From VRUE01 sp963780815 (GTDB taxonomy: Bacteria; Actinomycetota; Thermoleophilia; Solirubrobacterales; 70-9): a stretch of DNA of 64,000 nucleotides. Position 1 is the stretch's first letter; each line of letters begins with the position of its first letter. The translations under genes and the position numbers were made by a program. This document shows, piece after piece, positions 17,601 to 25,325 of the stretch. Location of the stretch: assembly GCA_963780815.1 (NCBI GenBank), contig CAWADG010000014.1, forward strand, positions 205,370 to 269,369, in the 5' to 3' direction. Below the pieces are notes generated by a model. It was not told where the DNA came from. It worked only from the letters and a program-made list of their open reading frames with translations, and did no database searches.

Positions 17601-18998
17601 GGCTGCAACAACGAAATCGGCAGGCAGCGCCAGTGCAAAGACGAGTTCGTGAGGATCCAGGGGATATCGGCAGACGGCTCCAACATCCTGATGTCGACCT
17701 GGGCCAAACCGAGTCAGGAATTCCCGAGCAAAAACGAAGAAACGGGAGTGTCCGACACCTTCATCCGCAGGGACCTGCACCTCTATATGCACACGCCGGC
17801 GCTGAACTACGACATCACCGGCGGTAAACGCGCCCACTTCGTCTCGATGGATCGAAACGGTTCTCACGTGTATTTCACGTCCGACGAAAAAGTGACGGCC
17901 GACGATACGGACAACAGCGTCGACCTCTTCGAGTGGGAAGAGGCAACCGGAAAAGTGAAACGCCTCTCGACAGGCAGCGGGGGCAGCGCCGGGAACTCCG
18001 ATGAATGCACGGTCGGCTGGGTCGAAAAATGCGGCGTCCAGACGATCGATGAGACCATCGACCGCTTCCAACCGGGCGAAGAAGAATTCTTCACGCCGGA
18101 CAACTGGACCTCGCAGACGGGCGAAATCTACTTCTACTCGCCCGAGCAGCTCGACGGTGGAAAGGGCTCCGCCAATCAACGCAATCTGTATGTGTTCCGA
18201 AACGGCGCTCCACAGTTCGTCGCCGAACTGTCTGCCGCGAGCCCTGCCGCCCGGATGAATGTCGCCCCTGACGGAGCCCATATGGCCTTCGTCACCTCGG
18301 CGGAAGAAGTCACGGGCTACGAGAACCAGGGCACCCAGCAGATGTACGTCTATGAACCGGAAGACGGCAAAGGCGAACCGAAAATGACCTGCGCCTCCTG
18401 TCTCCCGTCCGGCGGCCCGCCGGCCGGCAGCGCGATCGCCGCTCAGAACGGCCTCTTCATGTCCGACGACGGCCGGGCGTTCTTCGCGACCAAAACGGCA
18501 CTGGTGCCCTTCGACACCAACGGCAAAATCGATGTCTACGAGTACACGGAAGGGCGCCCACAGTTGATCTCGTCAGGGACGTCGAGCACCGACACCTGGG
18601 GGGGCGGGCTTCTGATCTACCCGTCGATGACGGTAGGCCTCGAGGGAGTCAGCGCCGACGGGACCGATGTCTACTTCTCGACCTTCGACACGCTGGTGCC
18701 GCAGGACCACAATGGTGAATTCATCAAGTTCTACGACGCTCGCACCGGCGGTGGCTTCCCGTTCCAGGCACCGCCACCGCCCTGCAAAGCCGCCGACGAG
18801 TGCCACGGTGCCGGCAGTATCGGTCCCGTGTCTCCTCAGGTCGGAACCGGGGCCCAGCTCGGCAAGACCGGCAATGTCAGATCGACGAAGTGCAAGAAGG
18901 GCTTTGTCAAGAAGAACGGCAAGTGCGTGAAGAAGAAGAAGGGAAACAAGAAGAAGAAGCGAGCGCACAAGCGACAGGGGGGCCGGTCGAATGGCTGA
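14679..18998 (+). CDS. B2: family B alpha multidomain secreted protein, intact
   Basis: 1439 aa, function unknown. GTG 14679 follows GAGAGGAG; an internal ATG 14742 (MGGASS) would also keep the signal. Hydrophobic residues about 44-66 and a VSA-AQ site form the signal peptide. Order of domains: NHL-type propeller (about 70-345; GVSVDNEGFVWVGD, GIEVDEGNSDLYVH), four Fn3-like repeats (about 350-735; TYHYRIVAKNGLGESKAED), the Cys module ESGAAYLPDCRAYELVSP near 745, then a TolB/PD40-like propeller with VYFTSDE/AFFATKT strands. The CHGAGS signature near 1375 and the tail CKKGFVKKNGKCVKKKKGNK end the protein. B5 is its closest relative. The stop lies eight bases inside A3 (ATGGCTGA overlap), so translational coupling is likely. 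Confidence 0.85.
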   Translation: MRDAESRFADSTHCAGVGRSPMGGASSNRAVSTDGDGSSALAGRILPAALVALLGLLIFALGAGPVSAAQRHTTVSGVFGNDGTNGTSWNGRASGWNKADSQFYGIGPEDLRIIAVPTIGSYTFVNPPNGATLDGGYVGNNAEADVDNSGGPRDGDLYVATENKQLRGFDEGGESLPNFPIPFAGNICGVSVDNEGFVWVGDKGTESVERFNPANGNLVESVGVSATGIPCGIEVDEGNSDLYVHSEDGTIWKYTKSSGYSTHVQLAEGAGLFTVDANKGVLYYTAPDGYLHGVSTATGEPTETVEALRYISTLLEVNPVNDAIYAFSGNGSYVFELPVSQVPKSTTEDPIADSTVKGTVDADGAGAITECFFEWGTSPEYGEPTVPCSPAPPYGANAAVTAVLPGTKEVTYHYRVVAKNANVGGIGRGLDKTITPHFVPFLKTEAATNTSRTTAKLHASFQGNGEATEYYFEWGPNETYGTKSNGGFVSAGSPAGHKDLEFEATGLTAGKTYHYRIVAKNGLGESKAEDRTFTTLPSARNVVTEPATSVEPTSATLNGKFDIDNEGGGPTSYYFEYGLTTEYGSKTAVPPGTPAGSTPGTFTVSKTIEVNKGLTYHYRIVVTNALGTTVGADQVFKTPQEPQIASFTSSEVTATTAILSATINPNGAETKYHFDYGITPSYGQVAPVPDGTVGSGENPVKVSQQLTNLEVGATYHFRVVATNQWGNTTSGDQTFAFFTANCPNAHVRQESGAAYLPDCRAYELVSPEVAGPVQLFPGQGLGPIVNEFIQHPQPSNLGLATNPSRFAFWGGIGQINGTNPPNITQDLYVSTRTSNGWVTHYPGLAESTSFASGGTHCSAKMDLCENYDVEDPLHIAPEDTGSNAPYVFDSNQNSASVGRFPTMVEKVPGGEEFTGRGVASADYSHYAFGTNDVEFAPGGLKTAPGSAYDNDVAANTATIISKLPNGPDIPQDPLGCNNEIGRQRQCKDEFVRIQGISADGSNILMSTWAKPSQEFPSKNEETGVSDTFIRRDLHLYMHTPALNYDITGGKRAHFVSMDRNGSHVYFTSDEKVTADDTDNSVDLFEWEEATGKVKRLSTGSGGSAGNSDECTVGWVEKCGVQTIDETIDRFQPGEEEFFTPDNWTSQTGEIYFYSPEQLDGGKGSANQRNLYVFRNGAPQFVAELSAASPAARMNVAPDGAHMAFVTSAEEVTGYENQGTQQMYVYEPEDGKGEPKMTCASCLPSGGPPAGSAIAAQNGLFMSDDGRAFFATKTALVPFDTNGKIDVYEYTEGRPQLISSGTSSTDTWGGGLLIYPSMTVGLEGVSADGTDVYFSTFDTLVPQDHNGEFIKFYDARTGGGFPFQAPPPPCKAADECHGAGSIGPVSPQVGTGAQLGKTGNVRSTKCKKGFVKKNGKCVKKKKGNKKKKRAHKRQGGRSNG

Positions 18999-21795
18999 GC
19001 GAGCACGGAAGAACGAGGGAAGAAGGATGCAGAAGGTCACTCGCATGAGACTCTCCCTGGTCGTCTTGGCCCTCGCTCTGGCGGGAGTCGGGGGCGCGCT
19101 GCTCCCCGGGGCGGCCCAGGCCGGCAACGAAATCAAACACTTCGCCGCGTTCCCGACAACCGCCCAGGCCGGCGGTCACCCGGACATCGTGACCGAAGTC
19201 GCGTTCGGGAACCGCCTCAACAATCCGAGCGGCGCCTGCAACTGCTCCGACGGCCGAGCCGTCACCGTCCATCTGCCCACGGGTGTCATCGGCAACCCGA
19301 GCGCGATCCCGACCTGCTCGCTGGCTGAGTTCAGCCAGGCCGAATGCCCGGTCGACTCTCAGGTCGGGTACGTCTGGCTGCTGATCGCCGAAGCGATCTC
19401 GATCAAGAACCCTGCCTACAACATGCAACCCAGACCCGACGAACCCGGTTTGATCGGATTCCAGATTCCGATCCTCGGCGGGCCGACGGGCTTCATCGAA
19501 ATCTCAGCGAGGACCGGCAGTGATTACGGGCTCGACACCCACTCCAGTGGCTTCCAGCACCTGCTGCCGGCCGACACCGTCAACGTCAAGCTCTGGGGCA
19601 CCCCTGCCTCGAAAGAAAACGACCCCCTGCGATTCCCGTTCGGCTGGGGCCAGGAAACCTCAGACATCTGCGCCGGCGTGCAGCCGAACGAGCCCTGCAA
19701 CGGCTCGGAACCGGTGCCCTCCGACGCGCAGACGATCCCCTTCCTCCAGAACCCGACCACCTGCGGCGAATCGCTCACCGCCTCGGTCGATGTCCTCTCC
19801 TACGACGGGGACACGACCCACGCGGAGACCCAGTGGCCGCCGACGACGGGCTGTCAGCAGCTGGCATTCAACCCCGCGCTCACGGCCCAACCCACGACGA
19901 CCCAGGCGGACACTCCGACGGGCCTTGACGTGAACCTGACCGCGCCCCAACCCCTGAGCGAGAAAGTTCCGTCCGCGTCCGAGCTCAGGGGGACCGTCGT
20001 AACGCTCCCCGAGGGCTTCTCGATCAACCCGAACGCGGCCGACGGCAAGACTGCCTGCAGCGAGGCGGACGCCAACTTCGGGACGACTCTGCCGGCCGAA
20101 TGCCCGGAGCTCTCGAAGATAGGAACGATCGGGATCGACAGCTCCGCTCTCCCCGGCGAACTGCCCGGGGCGATCTACATCGGCGAACCGCAGCCGGGGA
20201 ACAAGTACCGGATCTTCATCACAGGCGACGGTTTCGGGACCCACATCAAGCTGCCGGGCTCGATTCACCTCGACCCGCAGACCGGCCGCATGGTTATTTC
20301 ATTCAGCGATCTGCCGCAGACGCCGCTGGAGGGCTTCAACTTCCACTTCTTCGGCTCGGATCGCGGTCTTCTCGCCACCCCGACCCACTGCGGCAGCTAC
20401 GAAGTGAAGGCCGAATTCGAACCATGGGACAACGCACTCTCCAATCAGTCGTCCCTGAGCTCGTTCACGATCGACTCCGGCCCGAACGGTGGCCCCTGCC
20501 CGGGTGCGATTCGCCCGTTCAATCCGACGATGATCGCCGGTAACTCCGACAACACCGCGGGCGTCTACTCGAACCTGCTCCTGCGGGCGAACAGGGTCGA
20601 CGGCGACCAGAACATGGTCCATATCAACACGGTGACGCCGCCGGGCTTCTCGGCGAAAATCGCAGGAATCCCGTATTGCCCGGAGTCGGCGATCCAGACC
20701 CTCGAATCGCCCGGATATTCCGGCGTGACCGAGCTCGCGAACCCAGCCTGCCCGGCCGCGAGCCAGGTCGGAACGATGTACTCCGGCACGGGCGCCGGGC
20801 AGCACCCGCTCAACTCGCGCGGGGCGATCTACCTGGCCGGCCCCTACAAGGGCGCGCCGCTCTCGCTGATGTTCGTGGTGCCGGCGGTGTCGGGGCCGTA
20901 CGACCTCGGTGTGGTGGCGGTCCGGTCGAAGGTTCTCGTCAATACCGAAACGGCACAGATCACGACCCTCTCGAACCGGATTCCGGAAATCCTCGACGGG
21001 ATTCCGCTGCGGATCAAGTACCTGCACTTCGATTTCAATCGGCCCGGCTTCACCCTGAACCCGACGAACTGCGACCCCTTCCAGGTCGATGGGCAGATCG
21101 TCGGCAACCAGGGCACCGTCGCCGAACCGACGGCGCTCTACCAGGTCGCGAACTGCGCCGACCTGAAGTTTGCCCCAAAGCTCAACCTGAAGCTGAAGGG
21201 CTCGACCAAGCGGCGCGGCCATCCGGCGCTGCAGGCGACCGTGAACGCAAAGCAAGGCGAAGCGAACATAGCCCGCACCCAGGTCGCGATGCCGAAGACG
21301 CTGCTGCTCGACCAGGGCCATATCGGCACCGTCTGCACCAAAGTCCAGTTCGCCTCGCATAGCTGTCCGGCGGACTCGGTCTACGGGGAAGCGATGATCG
21401 AAACCCCGCTGCTCGAAAAACCGCTTTCGGGTCCCGTCTACCTGCGCTCGTCGAACTCGAAGCTGCCCGATCTCGTGGCGGATCTGCGGGGGCAGATCGA
21501 GATCGCGCTGGCGGGCAAGATCGACACCGCGAAGGGCGGTGGGCTGCGGGCGACCTTTGCAAAGGTCCCGGATGCGCCGGTGACCAAGTTCGTCCTCAAG
21601 ATGCAGGGTGGCAAAAAGGGCCTTCTGGTCAACAGCGAAAGCCTCTGCAGGCAGACCCAGAAGGCCTCGGTTCAGATGGGCGGCCAGAACGGCATCAGCT
21701 CCAACACCAAGAAGAAGCTGCAGACGACCTGCGGCGGAGGTGCCTCGAACAAGCACCGAAAACAACGTTCCGCCGGCAAAGGGGGAGTTAGCTGA
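18991..21795 (+). CDS. A3: large secreted repeat protein, family A subtype alpha, intact
   Basis: 934 aa, function unknown; one of the two complete family A genes here. ATG 18991 overlaps the B2 stop; ATG 19027 behind AGGGAAGAAGG is an alternative that leaves the signal peptide whole (residues 20-44, AQA-GN). Mature protein: AQAGGHPDIV, PTGVIGNPSAI (subtype alpha), four repeats with Cys pairs (CSLAEFSQAECPVDSQVG, CSEADANF…ECPELSKIGTIG, CPESAIQTLESP…CPAASQVGT, VCTKVQFASHSCPADSVYG), LPQTPLEGFNFHFFGSDRG, GPYDLGVVAVR, NPTNC and QGGKKGLLVN. It ends TTCGGG plus a basic tail. Its stop overlaps the B3 start by one base. Position beside an alpha-type B protein recurs in module 3. Confidence 0.85.
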   Translation: MAERARKNEGRRMQKVTRMRLSLVVLALALAGVGGALLPGAAQAGNEIKHFAAFPTTAQAGGHPDIVTEVAFGNRLNNPSGACNCSDGRAVTVHLPTGVIGNPSAIPTCSLAEFSQAECPVDSQVGYVWLLIAEAISIKNPAYNMQPRPDEPGLIGFQIPILGGPTGFIEISARTGSDYGLDTHSSGFQHLLPADTVNVKLWGTPASKENDPLRFPFGWGQETSDICAGVQPNEPCNGSEPVPSDAQTIPFLQNPTTCGESLTASVDVLSYDGDTTHAETQWPPTTGCQQLAFNPALTAQPTTTQADTPTGLDVNLTAPQPLSEKVPSASELRGTVVTLPEGFSINPNAADGKTACSEADANFGTTLPAECPELSKIGTIGIDSSALPGELPGAIYIGEPQPGNKYRIFITGDGFGTHIKLPGSIHLDPQTGRMVISFSDLPQTPLEGFNFHFFGSDRGLLATPTHCGSYEVKAEFEPWDNALSNQSSLSSFTIDSGPNGGPCPGAIRPFNPTMIAGNSDNTAGVYSNLLLRANRVDGDQNMVHINTVTPPGFSAKIAGIPYCPESAIQTLESPGYSGVTELANPACPAASQVGTMYSGTGAGQHPLNSRGAIYLAGPYKGAPLSLMFVVPAVSGPYDLGVVAVRSKVLVNTETAQITTLSNRIPEILDGIPLRIKYLHFDFNRPGFTLNPTNCDPFQVDGQIVGNQGTVAEPTALYQVANCADLKFAPKLNLKLKGSTKRRGHPALQATVNAKQGEANIARTQVAMPKTLLLDQGHIGTVCTKVQFASHSCPADSVYGEAMIETPLLEKPLSGPVYLRSSNSKLPDLVADLRGQIEIALAGKIDTAKGGGLRATFAKVPDAPVTKFVLKMQGGKKGLLVNSESLCRQTQKASVQMGGQNGISSNTKKKLQTTCGGGASNKHRKQRSAGKGGVS

Positions 21796-24700
21796 TGACT
21801 CGCACGCGTACATCGACGATTCTCGCGGGTGCGATCTGCGCCGCGCTCCTCGCCCTGGCCTTCGCCGGCTCTGCGTCGGCGAAAATAGTCAACCTCCGCG
21901 TCTACAATGGCACCTACCCCGCTGGAAGCTTCTTCGGAGAAGGTTCGATCGGCCCCGGAGGTGCGCCTTTTTCGTCCATCCACCAAGTGGACATCAACCA
22001 GGCCAACGGCGACTTCATCGTTGGCAATAACAACTACTGGTACAAGTTCAACTCGGCCGGAAACCCGTCGGCGTTCTCTGCGCTTGGGACGACGACCATG
22101 GTCGGGACGATCGGCCAGAGCAATTGGGGCGATGTCTCAGTCGACAATTCCGGAGGTTCCGGAGGGGTGGGCGAAGGTGAACAGGGCCGCATCTACGCCG
22201 AGTCCGAATACGAAGGGACCGTGAAGGGTTGGAAGGCGAATGGTGAACCCATGTCCGGACCCTTCGGATCGGGGTTCAATCCGGGATCGCCATGCGCCAT
22301 TGCGGTCGATGCCCAGGGGAAAGTCTGGAGCGGTGATTGGCACACCGGAGAACTCACCGAGTTCAATCCCAACGGCACCGCGGAAGAAGTTGTGAAAACC
22401 GGGAAAGCCGTTTGCGGCCTGGCAATCGACGAAGACGGGAACTTCTACGTCCAGGACTATTGCTGCGGCGGGGTGTGGAAATTCAGTCCCACGGGGGAAA
22501 ATCTCGGTGTGATCGATCCCGATTCGAGTGAACCGAATGACTTCACGGTCGACAACAGTGACGGCCACTTCTACACCGGCCATTCGAGCAAGATCAACGA
22601 GTACGATGCCGCAGGCGCGCTCGTCACCGAATTTGGAGGTGCCGAAGGTACCTATCCGGGGTTGAACAGCGTCGAAGGCGTCGCGGTCAACGAAAGCACC
22701 CATACGGTGTACGTCGCCAATAGCGGCCGTGTCGATGCGTTCGTCAGGACCGGGAACATCACCGTTCCGGATGTCACAACTGAAGCGGCATCTGTCACCG
22801 CTTCCACCGCGACCCTCCATGGCACCGTTGACCGGGACGTCCCCAACGGCGGCGCCCCGATCAATTCATGCTTCTTCCAGTATGGGACGGATCCCACCAA
22901 CCTCGCAAGCACGAAACCGTGTGAAGGGTCAGCTCCCTTCAGCGGCGCCGAGCAGGCGACGATCACCGGTCTGACAACCGGAACCACGTACTACTACAAG
23001 CTGACGGCGTCCAACGAAGCGAACGGCGTCCCCTCGTCCGGCGCGATCAAGGAACTGCAGCCAGCAGGGCCGCCGGAAATCAGCGAAGAGTCGGTGTCCG
23101 AAGTCAACACCGATGGCGCGATCATCACGGCGAAGATCGTTCCGGCCGGTAGCAACGCCACCTACTGGATCGAATTCGGGACGACCGAAGCCTACGGCGA
23201 AAAACTTCCCGAACCGCCGGGAGAAACCGAAGACAATCTCAAACCCGAAACGATCACCCAGGCGCTATCGGGCCTGACCCCGGGAACCACCTATCACTTC
23301 CGGGTCATGGCCGAAAACGCCAACGACCTGACTGAAGGCGAAGATCACACCTTCACCACGTTCCCGAGCCCGGCGACCGAACCGGACACCTGCGGGAACG
23401 CACAGGTCCGCCAGCAGACCGGCGCAGCGCAGCTGCTCGACTGCCGGGCCTACGAGCTCGCTTCGGCCGCCGACACCAGCGGCTACGACGTCACCTCGAG
23501 CCTGGTTCCGGGACAGACGCCGCTGACGGAGCAGCCGGGGGCGAGCAACAGCGTCCTCTACTCGCTCCAGTTCGGCACCGTTCCGGGCTCCGGCGACCCG
23601 ACGAACTTCGGGCAGGACCCGTATGTCGCTACCCGCAACGCGGGGGCAGGGCAGTGGGAAACCAAGTACGTCGGAATTCCGGCCAGCGGGACGCCCTCGA
23701 CGGTCCCGTTCGGATCGCCGCTCGCCGGGTCGAGCGGCGGCCTGACCACGTTCGCGTTCGGCAAGGGCACCCTCTGCGACCCGTGCTTCTCGGATGGGTC
23801 GACAGGAATCCCGGTGCATATGCCCAACGGCACTCTCGTTCAGGGCCTCAAGGGGTCGATTCCGAAACCGAGTGCAGAACCGGCCGGCTACGTCGGCAAG
23901 TCGCTGTCCGACGACGGCACCCACCTCGTCTTCGGCTCGACCTCCAAACTCGAGACCGCCGCCACCGAAGGAAACCTGACCATCTACGAGCGCGATCTCA
24001 ACGCGGGGACGACGCAGGTCGTCTCGACCCTGCAGAACGGATCGACGATGACCGGCACCGTCGCCGGCCTCGATGTCTCCTCCGACGGGAGCCGTGTGCT
24101 GGTCGGCAAAGCCGTCAGCACCGACGCCAAAGGCAACACCCACTACGACCTGTACATGCACATCGGCAACAGCCCGAACTCGGTCCAGGTGGCGGAAACG
24201 GCCAACGGCGTCCTCTTCAACGGGATGACGAGCGACGGGAGCGAGGTCTTCTTCACGACCTCTGACCAGCTCACCGGCGACACCGACGCAAGCGCGGACC
24301 TCTACCGGGCGGACGTAGGGACCTCGACGGCAAACGTCACACTTGTCTCGACGGGAACGGGTGGCGCCGGCAACTCCGATGCCTGCGCCCCGGTGGCGGG
24401 CAAAGAAAGCTCGCATTGGAACGTGCTGTCGGGCGGGCCGGCCAACTGTGGTGTTCTCGCCCTCGCCGGCGGGGCGGGCGTGTCCGCGGGAGACGGCACC
24501 GTGTTCTTCCTCTCGCCTGAGAAACTCGACGGACAGGGCACGCTCAACCAGCCCAACCTGTTCGTCGCCAGGCCCGGTGGCGCGCCGAAATTCGTCGCGA
24601 CGATAGAGCCGACCGGCAACATCGTGACCGACGCCCTCAACGACAGCGAGGTGCACCGTTACGAAGACTTCCAGGTCACCTCGAACGGCGACTTCGCGGT

Positions 24701-25325
24701 CCTGGCGTCGACTCTGTCGCTGACCGAACTCAAAACGTTCAACCGCAGCCAGGTGTACGGCTATGACACAAATGCAGGCACTCTGGTCTGCGCGTCCTGC
24801 GCCACGACCGGGGCGAACCCGATCAGCGAAGCGAGGCTCTCATCGGGCCTCAACCTCGCCGACGACGGCCGGGTCTTCTTCACCTCGGGCGAACCGCTGG
24901 TTCTGCGAGACACCAACAACCGGCTCGACGTCTACGAGTGGAAGGAAGGCGAAATCCAGCTGGTCTCGACAGGGATCAGCAACTTCGACGCCGCCCTCCT
25001 CGGGGCCACCTCCGATGGCGTAAACGTCTTCTTCTACACCCGCGAGACGCTCGCCCCGCAGGACAAGAACGGCGAGACGATGAAGATCTACGACGCCCGC
25101 GAAAACGGCGGCTTCCTCGACCTCCCTCCGCTGCCGCTCTGCGCTGCCAAGGACGAGTGCCACGGCCCAAGCACGGTTCCGGCGCCGCCACCCCAGATCG
25201 GCACCTTCAAGGGCGAGGGCGGCAACGCCAAGCGGGTCAAGTGCAAGAAGCCGAAGGTGAAGCGAAACGGCAAGTGCGTCAAGAAGCCGAAGAAGAAGAA
25301 GAAGGGGAAGCGGAGCCATGGCTGA
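21795..25325 (+). CDS. B3: family B beta multidomain secreted protein, intact
   Basis: 1176 aa, function unknown. ATG 21795 shares its A with the A3 stop. The signal peptide ends at SASA-KI (residue 29). Domains: NHL-type propeller (about 30-325; AIAVDAQGKVWSGD, GLAIDEDGNFYVQD), two Fn3-like repeats (about 325-525; TYHFRVMAENANDLTEGED), the Cys module QLLDCRAYELAS near 545, then a TolB/PD40-like propeller (GSEVFFTTSDQL, DGRVFFTSGEP), CHGPST, and tail CKKPKVKRNGKCVKKPKKKK. Unlike B1 and B6 it lacks the nested second NHL propeller: FVATIEPTGN runs almost directly into YEDFQVTSNG near 24589-24675. It overlaps the A4 start by eight bases. Confidence 0.85.
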   Translation: MTRTRTSTILAGAICAALLALAFAGSASAKIVNLRVYNGTYPAGSFFGEGSIGPGGAPFSSIHQVDINQANGDFIVGNNNYWYKFNSAGNPSAFSALGTTTMVGTIGQSNWGDVSVDNSGGSGGVGEGEQGRIYAESEYEGTVKGWKANGEPMSGPFGSGFNPGSPCAIAVDAQGKVWSGDWHTGELTEFNPNGTAEEVVKTGKAVCGLAIDEDGNFYVQDYCCGGVWKFSPTGENLGVIDPDSSEPNDFTVDNSDGHFYTGHSSKINEYDAAGALVTEFGGAEGTYPGLNSVEGVAVNESTHTVYVANSGRVDAFVRTGNITVPDVTTEAASVTASTATLHGTVDRDVPNGGAPINSCFFQYGTDPTNLASTKPCEGSAPFSGAEQATITGLTTGTTYYYKLTASNEANGVPSSGAIKELQPAGPPEISEESVSEVNTDGAIITAKIVPAGSNATYWIEFGTTEAYGEKLPEPPGETEDNLKPETITQALSGLTPGTTYHFRVMAENANDLTEGEDHTFTTFPSPATEPDTCGNAQVRQQTGAAQLLDCRAYELASAADTSGYDVTSSLVPGQTPLTEQPGASNSVLYSLQFGTVPGSGDPTNFGQDPYVATRNAGAGQWETKYVGIPASGTPSTVPFGSPLAGSSGGLTTFAFGKGTLCDPCFSDGSTGIPVHMPNGTLVQGLKGSIPKPSAEPAGYVGKSLSDDGTHLVFGSTSKLETAATEGNLTIYERDLNAGTTQVVSTLQNGSTMTGTVAGLDVSSDGSRVLVGKAVSTDAKGNTHYDLYMHIGNSPNSVQVAETANGVLFNGMTSDGSEVFFTTSDQLTGDTDASADLYRADVGTSTANVTLVSTGTGGAGNSDACAPVAGKESSHWNVLSGGPANCGVLALAGGAGVSAGDGTVFFLSPEKLDGQGTLNQPNLFVARPGGAPKFVATIEPTGNIVTDALNDSEVHRYEDFQVTSNGDFAVLASTLSLTELKTFNRSQVYGYDTNAGTLVCASCATTGANPISEARLSSGLNLADDGRVFFTSGEPLVLRDTNNRLDVYEWKEGEIQLVSTGISNFDAALLGATSDGVNVFFYTRETLAPQDKNGETMKIYDARENGGFLDLPPLPLCAAKDECHGPSTVPAPPPQIGTFKGEGGNAKRVKCKKPKVKRNGKCVKKPKKKKKGKRSHG

